Positions 13,901 through 25,900 of a stretch of 64,000 bases of DNA are shown here, in pieces (positions within the stretch are counted from its first letter, which is position 1; each line of letters opens with the position of its first letter). The DNA comes from Stomorhina lunata. Taxonomy: Eukaryota > Arthropoda > Insecta > Diptera > Rhiniidae. The DNA lies in contig OW121743.1 of the NCBI GenBank assembly GCA_933228675.1, positions 111,223,468 to 111,287,467 of the forward strand. Direction: 5' to 3'. The translations under genes were made by a program, and so were the position numbers. The notes beneath the pieces were generated by a model. The model saw nothing but the letters and a program-made list of their open reading frames with translations. It was not told where the DNA came from and did not search any database.

Positions 13901-16900
13901 ATTTTCTATAGAAAAATTTTATATCAAAAATTTTCTATACAAAAATTTTATATCGAAAATTTTCTAGAGAAAAATTTTATATCGAAATTTTCTATAGAAA
14001 AGTTTTATATCGAAAATTTTTTATGGAAAAATTTTATATCGAAAATTTTCTACAAAAAAATTTTACATCGACAATTTTCTATAGAAAAATTTTACATCGA
14101 AAATTTTCTATAGAAAAATTTTACATCGAAAATTTTCTATAGAAAAATTTTACATCGAAAATTTTGTATGGAAAAATTTTACATCGAAAATTTTGTATAG
14201 AAAAATTTTGTATCGAAAATCTTCTATAGAAAAATTGTATATCGAAAATTTTCTGTATTAAAATTTTATATCGAAAATTTTCTATATTAAAATTTTATAT
14301 CGAAAATTTTCTATAGAAAAATTTTATATTGAAAATTTTCTATAGAAAAATTTTTTATTGAAATTTTTCTATAGAATAATTTTATATCAAAAATTTTCTA
14401 TAGAAAAATTTTATATCGAAAATATTCTATAGAAAAATTTTATATCGAAAATTTTCTGTAGAAAAATTTTATGTCGAAAATTTTCTATAGAAAAATTTTA
14501 TATAGAAAATTTTAAATCGAAAATTTTCTATAGAAAAATTTGATATCGAAATTATTCTATGGAAAAATTTTATAAAGAAAATATTCTATAGAAAAATATT
14601 ATATCGAAAATTTTGTATAGAAAAATTTTATATCAAAAATTTTTTATAGAAAAGTTTTATATCGAAAATTTTCTATAGAAAAGTTTTATATCGAAAATTT
14701 TCGATAGAAAAATTTTATACTGAAAATTTTCTATAGAAAAATTTTAAATCGAAAATTTTCTATAGAAAAATTTTAAATCGAAAATTTTCTATAGAAAAAT
14801 TTTAAATCGAAAATTTTGTATAGAAAAATTTTGTATCGAAAATTTTCTAAAGAAAAATTTTATATCGAAAATTTTCTGTATTAAAATTTTATAGCGAAAA
14901 TTTTCTATATTAAAATTTTATATTGAAAATTTTCTAAAGAAAAATTTTATATTAAAAATTTTCTATAGAAACATTTTTTATTGAAATTTTTCTATAGAAT
15001 AATTTTATATCAGAAATTTTCTATAGAAAAATTTTATATCGAAAATATTCTATAGAAACATTTTATTCGAAAATTTTCTATAGAAAAGTTTTACATCGAA
15101 AATTTTCTATAGAAAAATTTTATATCGAGAATTTTCTATAGAAAAATTGTATATCGAAAATTTTCTATAGAAAAATTTTATAACGAAATTATTCTATGGA
15201 AAAATTTTATAACGAAAATATTCTATAGAAAAATATTATATCGAAAATTTTGCATAGAAAAATTTTATATCAAAATTTTTTTATCGAAAATTTTCTATAT
15301 TAAAATTTTTTATCAAAAATTTTCTATATTAAAATTTTTTATCGAAAATTTTCTATAGAAACATTTTATTCGAAAATTTTCTATAGAAAAATTTTATATC
15401 GAAAATTTTCTATAGAAGAATTTTATATCGAAAATTTTCTATAGAAAAATTTTATATCGAAAATTTTTTATAGATAAATTTTATATCGAAAATTTTCTTT
15501 AGAGAAATTTTATATCGAAAATTTTCTATAGAAAAATTTTATATCGAAAATTTTCTATGGAAAAATTTTATATCGAAAATTTTCTATAGAAAAATTTTAT
15601 ATCAAAAGTTTTCTATATTAAAATTTTGTATCGAAAATTTTCTGTAGAAAAATTTTATAGCGAAAATTTTCTATAGGAAAATTTTATATCAAAAATTATA
15701 TTTTTAAGAATTTTTATATTATAGGCTTTAAGTTTTATTCAACTTAAAACCAATACAAATTTTATTCGGAACACTTCTTTTTTACGTTATGGTATTTTGA
15801 AACGGCTCTTGAAAAAGTTTTAAGTTTACCTTAACGTTATTATCAATTGAGTTTTTCACTTACAAAAATTAAAACAATTTTTTCACTTGATTAAAGAACC
15901 ATTTATTCACTTGTTCATTAAGTTCCTTGATATTCTGCTACAGTTTAATTTTACAAAAGAAAAATAGCATTAAAATACGTGATGGAAAAAGTTTACCTTT
16001 TAGACATTTCTTGCCCCAAGGTATTGCTGCTAGTGTATAAGTGTTATCGATGGCAATTTTTATTGTTGTTGCTGATGTTAAATTTTATTTTTTTGCTGTT
16101 ATTGTTGTGGGGTAATTCGTAATTTGCATGTTGCACAACATCAGCACAAGCAACTAATAATCAACCACATTAAAGCCACAACCAGCAGCAGCAGTTGTAA
16201 ATAAGAGTATTTTTTATATGTTTAAGAAAAAAATTGCAATATGCAAAAGTGTAGTTTAAGCTTCGCATAAGAGAGTTAAAATCATAAACCGTGCCACTAG
16301 TTAATGTCAGACGCTATAAAAATAGCAGCGGAACCGAACAAAATGTCATAAAAAAAGAGTGAAATGGCATAAAAGCTTAGGTAGTTTATTACAGTTTTTA
16401 TGGGTTTCAAGTTTTTTTTTTGTTCAGTTTTATTTTTATTTTACATTTAATATAAAAAGCGGAAACGGAAACAACTGCCATGGCTTAACAACCGCATATA
16501 AAAAGTAAATGTTACTTCGTATGAATATTCACAAATACAAAATGAAGTACTAAAATTAGTACCAAGTTACAGTAGCTATGCTCTTAGATGGGACCAGAGA
16601 CTAAAGGTTCTTTAATTCCTTTGATGATGCAAGTTTTGTCAAAAATAATTAAATATTGGCTTTATCATTTACAAAAAAATATTACAAGATTATTGTTGAT
16701 ACAAAGCCAGTTTTATTAGAACATTTTCAAAGTGTTTTCAGTTCGTACAGATAAAATTTGAGACCATTTATTTTTTATGAAATAATTTTTGATCAAAACT
16801 TTTCTCTGAAAATATTTAAACACTGAAAATTTTTAAAAAAATATTGTATTAAAAATTTTTAAAAAACAATTTTGTATCAAATCTTTTTTATAAAAAAATT

Positions 16901-19900
16901 ATAAAAGAATTTTGTACAATAAATTTTTATCGATTAATTTTTTTTATAAAAAATATGATTTTGAAAATAATGTATACACTAATTTTACATCGTAAATGAA
17001 AATAAAAAACAATTTCAAATCAAAAATTGTATCCAAAAAAATTTTCTATAAAAAAAAATTTATATGAAACATTTTTTGTTAAAAAAATTTACACAGAAAC
17101 TTTTTAAAAAAAAATTGTATACTGAAGATTTAAGCAAATAAATTAACATCGACAAATTTCGATAAAAAAAATTTCTTCAAAAATTTTGTTTATGAAAAAA
17201 TGAACACCTCAAATTTTAATTTGAAAAAATTTTACATCAAAATTTTTCTATGAGAAAATTTTACATTAAAATTTTTCTATGAGAAAATTTCACATTGAAA
17301 TTTAAATAAAAAAAAATTGCAGATAGAAAATTATTTTTTGCTATTTTGAATGAACTGACAAATTTTAAACTTTTTATAAAATATTTTATATCGAAAATTT
17401 TTATAAAAAATTTATTATAAAAAGAATTTTTTGTAATTTTTTTTTTTCAATAAAAAAATTTTCAGTGAAAAAATTTTACATCAAAAATTTTATCTAGACA
17501 ATTTTTATAAAAAAAAATTATCAAATAAGTTATACAACAAAAAATTTTACATCAGGGAAACCTTTCTTTAAAAATTTTATTGATTGTTGAGAACAAATTA
17601 AAAAAAAAATTTGATGTTAAAATTTTATTTAAAAAATTTTCTATAATAAATCTTTATAAAAATTATCTATAAAAAAAATTTCTTAAAAATTTCTAATGAA
17701 CACAACTTTAAAACAAAAATTTTGGATGAACAAATTTTTTTGTCAAAAAATTTCTATGAAAAAAACATTTTTTATGAAAAAAGTTTACATCAAACATTTT
17801 TTAAGAAAAATTTATTTCAAAAATTTTTTATGAAAAAATTTATTTCAAAAATTTTTTATGAAAAAATTTACATCAAAAATTTTTTTATGAAAAAATTTAT
17901 ATCAAAAATTTTTTATGAAAAAATTTACATCAAACATTTTAAATAAAAAATATTTATAGCAAAAATTAAATTGAAAATTTTTTTAAAAAAAATTTTACAT
18001 TGAAAATTTTCAATGAAAAAAATTTACATTGAAATTTTACATGAAAAAAATTTTCATGGAAAACTTAAAATAAAATTTATAACAAAAATTTTATAACAAA
18101 AATTTGTATTAAAGAAATTATGATAAAAACTCTTATGAAAAAATTTTACATCAAAAATTTTAAATAAAAAAATTTTACATCGAAAATTTTCTTTGAAAAA
18201 AAAATTACATTCAAAATTTTTTATGAAAAAATTTTACATCAAAATTTTATATGAAAACATTTTACATCAAATTTTTTTTTGAAAAAGTGTTACTTTAAAA
18301 ACTTTAAATAAAAATATTTTACATCAAAAACTGCCCATGATAAAAATTTGATATCAAAAGTTTCTATGAAAAAAATTAAGATCAAAACTTTTTGTAAAAA
18401 ATTTTATATCTAAAATTTTCTATGAAAAAAATTTTACATCAAAAACTTTAAATGAAAATATTTGACACCGAAAATTGTCAATGATAAAAATGTCATTTCT
18501 ATAATTTTCTATAAAAAAATTATATAAAAATTTCTAATAGAAAAATTTTACATTGAAATTTTAATTGAAAAAATTTTACATAGAAAACTTCAAATGAAAA
18601 TTGTCTTTGCTAAAAATTTTATAACAAAAATTTCTGTTAATAAAATTAAAATAAAAATATGTTATAAAAAAATATTACATCAAAAATTTTCTATGGAAAA
18701 ATTTAACATCAAATATTTTCTTTGAAAAAAATTTACATCGAAAATTTTATATGAAACAATTTTAAATAGAAAACTTTAAACGAAAATATTTTACACCAAA
18801 AATTGTTTATGAAAAAAATTTTATATCAAAATTTTGGAAAAAAATTATGATAAAAACTTTTATTTTAAAAATTTAGAAGAAAAATTTTTTACATGAAAAA
18901 ACTTTACATTGAAAATATTACATGAAAATGTTTTGCAGCAAAAATTGTCTGTGATGAAAATGAGACATCAAAAATTTTCTTTAAAAAAATTTACATGAAA
19001 ATTACTAAGGAAAAAATTTAACTGCAAAAATTTTCTATTAAAAAATTTATGAAAAAAATTTTACGTCGTAAACTTTAAATAAAAATATTTTACACCAAAT
19101 AATGTTCTTTGGTAAAAATGTGATTTCAAAATTTTTCTATGAATAAAATTTACATGAAAATCTCTAATAAAAAAAATTTACATCAAAATTGTGCCTTTTA
19201 AAAATGTGTGAAAATATTTTACTCTAAAAATTGTCTATGATCAAAATGTAACATCAAAAATTTTCTATAAAAAAATTTACATGAAAAAAATTTGATGTAA
19301 AATTAATTATATTAATATAAGAATTTGAAATGAACAAATTTAACATCAAAAATTGTCTATGAAAAAAATTTACATCAAAAATTTTCTTTGAAAAAAAATT
19401 TACATCAAAAATTTTCTATGAAAAAAATTATTTATAAAAAATTTTGCATGGAAAACTTCAAATGAAAATATATTTCATCAAAAATTGTCTACAATATAAA
19501 TGTAACATAAAAAATTTTTCTATACAAAAATTTATGAAAAAATTTTTTTTTTTTAGAAAATTTTTAATTTTCTATGAAAAAATTTTTGTAATGAAATTTT
19601 TTTAAAAAAATTTTCATCAAAAAGATTTTATATTAAAGTTTTTCTTTGAAAAATTTAAATCGAAAAATTTTTACTAAACAATTTTCTAAAAAAAACTTTA
19701 GACAAAAATTTCTTATGAAAAATTTTTAGATCTCAAAATTTTGATGAAAAATGTTTCAGGGAAAATTTTTGATAAAAAACCTTTACTTAAAAAATTTCTG
19801 TGAAAAAATTTTAAATTATAAATTTTCTAAAAAAAAAACTTGAGATCAACAATTTTATTTGAAAAATTTTACATGGAATATTTTTTTCCGAAAATATATT

Positions 19901-22900
19901 TTTTGCAAAATATTTTCGTGCCAAATCTTCTATTGTATATTGACTTTTCTTTTAAAAATTTTAATTAAAAAAAAATTCCCATTAAAAAAATGTTTAATAG
20001 AAAATTCAAAAAAAAAAAAATTGATATATAAAATTCACTTTGTTTTTATTTAAAAATTTTCAATAAAAAAATTTATGTCGAAAATTTTTATATTAAAAAT
20101 TTTTATATTAAAAATTTTATTAAAAAAATTTTGCAATTAAAATTTTCTATAAAATAAATTGCTTGAAAAATTTTTAAAATTTTGATTCAAAATTTTGTCA
20201 ATGACATATTAGATGTTCAAAATTTAGCAATAAAAATTTTCTATGAAAAAATTTTACAACAATAATTTTAACTTAAAAAATTTGTTCAAAAATTTCTTTG
20301 GGACATCAAATATTTAATGAAAAAGTTTTACTGTAGTGTATTGCACTAAGATGCCAATTTATTATAATTATTTATTATTGCAATAAATAGTTTTTTGATA
20401 AAACTAATAAACGTTGGTGGGAAAACATTTCCGCATTTCGATGGTTGATTAGGCCATCTCTTCATGAGGATTATCCCAAATTCTAGACAGAGCGAAAACC
20501 ACGCATTATATCGTATTTGCGGGACAGAATAAATAAGAATTATTGTGTCCAACTATTATCAACATAAACCGAAGATTATCATCTAAACAGAAACACACGA
20601 ACATTTTTCAGTTTCATCTTTTCTTTATTTCTATGACAAAATTTTACATCGAAAATTTTTTATGAATTAACATTACATCTGAAATTTTGATGTAAATTTT
20701 TTGATTTTAAATTCTAAATTTATGTTAAGAAAATATTTAATGTCAAAAACTTTAAGATTGAAAATTTTAAATAAAGAAAAATTTTGTATGAAAAAATTTT
20801 ATACTACTTTTTTTTCATCGAAAATTTTCTATGAAAAAATTTACATCAAAATTTATTTTAATAAGTAAAACGTTTTATTAAAAAATTAACATTAAAAACT
20901 TTTTCTAAAAAATTTTACAACGAATTTTTATATGAAAAATTTACCTCGATTATATTTTACTCAAAAATTTTCTATAAAAAATTTTACATTGAAAATTTTT
21001 AACAAAAAAACTTAAGATGAGTTTTTAAAAATAAACTATTACAAAATTTTACATTGAATTTTTTTAGTAAAATTGTATTTATCGAATGTTTTGTTATTCA
21101 CTGTAAAAAATTCAAAAAATTTCCAAATAGTTAGAAACCCACTATAAACCAACCTAAGCAAACTTTCATAGAAAATGTTTAAAACTAATTCAACTTTTGT
21201 TGTGTTTTCTAGAAAAACTAAAAGTTTTTGTTGAAAATTTCTTGTGTTTCTTCTCAGTTTTTGTGCGTGTCAAAGTTGCGGTACTTATTTCGCTCTTCCG
21301 TTTCCTTTGCGACCCTTTAATCGACATAACAGCCAAAATGCTGTAATTATTTTTTGTTTTAAACTAATTAAAATTAAAATTTCTGTTTGTAAAATATGTT
21401 TTGAAAGAACAAATCATTGGAATGGTATTAAATGTGACTTAATTGTGGCGGCGAGAGGGTGGCGTGAAAAAAAAATAAAAGTTTTCTAATTGTTAAGAAA
21501 AACTTAGTAATGACAAGTCATTAGGGTTAAATGTAGATAATTGTGACTTTTTTTATGGAAAAAAATGTAATTGTTTTTCAAGACAATAAAAAATGCTTTA
21601 GAAAATATAAATTTTAAAAATTTTGAGTTAATACCCTCTTGTTGATCAAGTGCGATATGCTAAAGCTACAAAATAATTTTAACCCCTTGACATATCAATT
21701 AGCGAAACGAAGTTCGCTTCCAACTGTTCGCATAAAACTTGCATTAAGCAAACCAGTTTTGATGCATAAGAACAGTCGCGAAACGAGTCAGAGTCGGTAT
21801 AATCTTATATTCTTAAACCAGGGATGACCAAAGAGGGGAATGTGAAAAAGTAAGTTATTCTATAGAAAAACTTACTTTTTCTATAGAAAAACTTACTTTT
21901 TCTATAGAAAAACTTACTTTTTCTATAGAAAAACTTACTTTTTCTATAGAAAAACTTAATTTTTCTATAGAAAAACTTAATTTTTCTATAGAAAAACTTA
22001 ATTTTTCTATAGAAAAACTTAATTTTTCTATAGAAAAACTTAATTTTTCTATAGAAAAACTTAATTTTTCTATAGAAAAACTTAATTTTTCTATAGAAAA
22101 ACTTAACTTTTCTATAGAAAAACTTAATTTTTCTATAGAAAAACTTAATTTTTCTATAGAAAAACTTAATTTTTCTATAGAAAAACTTAATTTTTCTATT
22201 GAAAAACTTAATTTTTCTATAGAAAAACTTAATTTTTCTATAGAAAAACTTAATTTTTCTATAGAAAAACTTAATTTTTCTATAGAAAAACTTAATTTTT
22301 CTATAGAAAAACTTAATTTTTCTATAGAAAAACTTAATTTTTCTATAGAAAAACTTAATTTTTCTATAGAAAAACTTAATTTTTCTATAGAAAAACTTAA
22401 TTTTTCTATAGAAAAACTTAATTTTTCTATAGAAAAACTTAATTTTTCTATAGAAAAACTTAATTTTTCTATAGAAAAACTTAATTTTTCTATAGAAAAA
22501 CTTAATTTTTCTATAGAAAAACTTAATTTTTCTATAGAAAAACTTAATTTTTCTATAGAAAAACTTAATTTTTCTATAGAAAAACTTAATTTTTCTATAG
22601 AAAAACTTAATTTTTCTATAGAAAAACTTAATTTTTCTATAGAAAAACTTAATTTTTCTATAGAAAAACTTAATTTTTCTATAGAAAAACTTAATTTTTC
22701 TATAGAAAAACTTAATTTTTCTATAGAAAAACTTAATTTTTCTATAGAAAAACTTAATTTTTCTATAGAAAAACTTAATTTTTCTATAGAAAAACTTAAT
22801 TTTTCTATAGAAAAACTTAATTTTTCTATAGAAAAACTTAATTTTTCTATAGAAAAACTTAATTTTTCTATAGAAAAACTTAATTTTTCTATAGAAAAAC

Positions 22901-25900
22901 TTAATTTTTCTATAGAAAAACTTAATTTTTCTATAGAAAAACTTAATTTTTCTATAGAAAAACTTAATTTTTCTATAGAAAAACTTAATTTTTCTATAGA
23001 AAAACTTAATTTTTCTATAGAAAAACTTAATTTTTCTATAGAAAAACTTAATTTTTCTATAGAAAAACTTAATTTTTCTATAGAAAAACTTAATTTTTCT
23101 ATAGAAAAACTTAATTTTTCTATAGAAAAACTTAATTTTTCTATAGAAAAACTTAATTTTTCTATAGAAAAACTTAATTTTTCTATAGAAAAACTTAATT
23201 TTTCTATAGAAAAACTTAATTTTTCTATAGAAAAACTTAATTTTTCTATAGAAAAACTTAATTTTTCTATAGAAAAACTTAATTTTTCTATAGAAAAACT
23301 TAATTTTTCTATAGAAAAACTTAATTTTTCTATAGAAAAACTTAATTTTTCTATAGAAAAACTTAATTTTTCTATAGAAAAACTTAATTTTTCTATAGAA
23401 AAACTTAATTTTTCTATAGAAAAACTTAATTTGGTTGGTATCACTATTCGACAGGTGGCGCCACTGAAAATTACTCAAACTGAATTAAATCGTAAACTGT
23501 TCATTTGATCTTGCTATGCAAAGTTGTTGTGCATGAGTTGATATCAACAATTTCCGATAGGTGGCGCCACTGAAAAATACTCAAAATTAATTAAATCGTA
23601 AACTGTGCATTTATCAGGCTATGATCTTTAGCATAGTTCTTGCGCATGAGACGATGGAGGTTTCTAAGCCGGTATGATCATGTGTTGATTAGACAAACTA
23701 AATAAAATGATTCAAAATTAATTGGATATTTCTGTATGGTTTTAATTGATTAGTACTTTATAAAATAAAATATATAAAAACTCTAAAATTTGCCTCAAAA
23801 TGCTTATCATTAATTTCCGAGCAAGGCTCGGCCACCCAGGTACTCATGTTATTAACCACGAAATACCATATCATTTATATACATATGTTAAATCTTTTCT
23901 TTTTCAAAAAACCAATTTAATTTTCTTCCAGTATAAATGTTATCCTCTTATATTTGATTATGTGTGTTTTTTGTTTGTTTTATTATAGAGATCGCATTGC
24001 TTTAGTTAAATCACCTGTGACACATACAAAACCTTCACGCATGAATTTGATACCCGTTGACACGGGTGGTGTCTTAACATTTCAACAAGCGATGTCAGGT
24101 GCAGTTTCACCTCAATACTCTGCCGCCAATTCACCCCTCTATGCACCCAACTCACTGGTTGGTCATTTGCCTTCATCAACCTCAGCAGCAGCTGCTGCTG
24201 CGTCAGGAAATCCGGTTGGTATCACAAACAACACAGAGCTTGATATGCTGTTAGAGGATACAACATCAACAGCCTCACCCACATCAACAGTTTGTTGTGG
24301 TGATGGCAGACCACCGAATGGACCATATGTGGCCGATACACCAACAGCTGATTGTGGCATGAGGACACGAAATGACCATCAGTTTCCACATGCTGATACT
24401 GATTTGGACTCACCTACTGCCGCTGCGGGTATGGTACCCCATGAACGAGTGGCGGGTGTAGGTTCCAGTCTTATTCATGGAGGTAGCTCGGCCACCATAG
24501 CTCAATTGGGTAACAGACAAAGGCAACGTATGCGTACCTCTAGCATGCCAGCAGAGAGTAGAAAGGTATGTACTAAGATATTTTTCAAATGTTTGCCTTG
24601 GTTTTTATATAGAAAACGTTGTTTCCAAGTATTTTACTTGTTTTCATTTTTCTACTGTTTGACTAATCCTTGAATACGTTATTTTTTATCCAGTTCTTTC
24701 TGTTTGTGTTTGTATTTTTGCTTTTAGTTATTTGTTGATTTTTCTCTGGAACTGGCTCGTATGTTTGCATAATAAAGTTAAACAAGGTAGAAAAAAAAAA
24801 CAGGGACTTAAAAGTTATTAAATGGCCATAAATTGTAAAAAAGAGCTTTTAAATGTTTCATAATTGTTGCTACTGGTTTTAATATATTGAAAAAAAAAAT
24901 CCAAAGCATGTTTAAACTGTTTGATAAAAATTGTTTTTAAATAAGGGAAATATTTCTTCTATTTTTCAGATTTTAGAGAATATAAAGAAAAATTTAAATT
25001 TGATGTTGATGATTATATAAACGATGTTTTTTTCTTTAAAAATTGTATATAAAATTTGAAGGCAATATTTTAATTAAATAACAGTTTTTTTAGTAAAAAT
25101 TTAGAATTCGGTTTTATTTTTTCAATAAAAAAATTTAAAGGCGAAAATTTTCAATGAAAGAATTTAACATCGAAAGTATTCTATGATTTTTTTAAATTAA
25201 AACTAAACAATCCTTGTACGAATAAATTAAGCAATGAAAATATAAATTCCCAGAAAATTTTTAATGAAAAAACTTGATAACGAAAATATTTAATGAAAAT
25301 TTTATTAAATAAAATTAAAAAATTTAATTAAAATTAAAATAATGTTTACATTGAAAATTAAATGTGAAAAAACATTATATGAAAAATTAAACATCGAAAA
25401 TGTGAATTCCTAGAAAATTTGTTAATGAAAAAAATTTACATTAAAAATTTTCAATAAAAAAATTTTACATACAAAATTTTTAATGAAAAAATTTTACATA
25501 CAAAATTTTTAATGAAAAAGTTTTACATTAAAAATTTTTAATGAAAAATTACACTAAAAATTTTTAATGAAAAAATTTTACATATAAAATTTACCTCAAA
25601 AAAAGTTTTATAAAAAACGTTACTAAGAAAAAATAAATTCCTAGAAAGTTTTCAATAAAAAAACTTTATAGCAAAAATTTTCAATGAAAAAATTTTACAT
25701 CAAAAATAGTTAATGAAAAAATATAAATTGAGAATTTAAATTCTTGGAAAATTTTCAATAAAAAAGTTTTCTGGGAAAATTTTTTTAGCAAACATTTTTA
25801 ATGAAAAAAATTTTACATCAAAAATATTATAAAAAAAAATTAACATTAAAAATTGACTAAAAAAAGTTAGAAAGTTTTCAATAAAAAAAAATTTCCCCAA

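Noticed and set aside
21805..23478. 557- and 529-codon minus-strand open frames
   Set aside because: They are translations of the 21-bp satellite in two frames (seven-residue repeats) with no unique domain; the absence of stops follows from the period being divisible by three.
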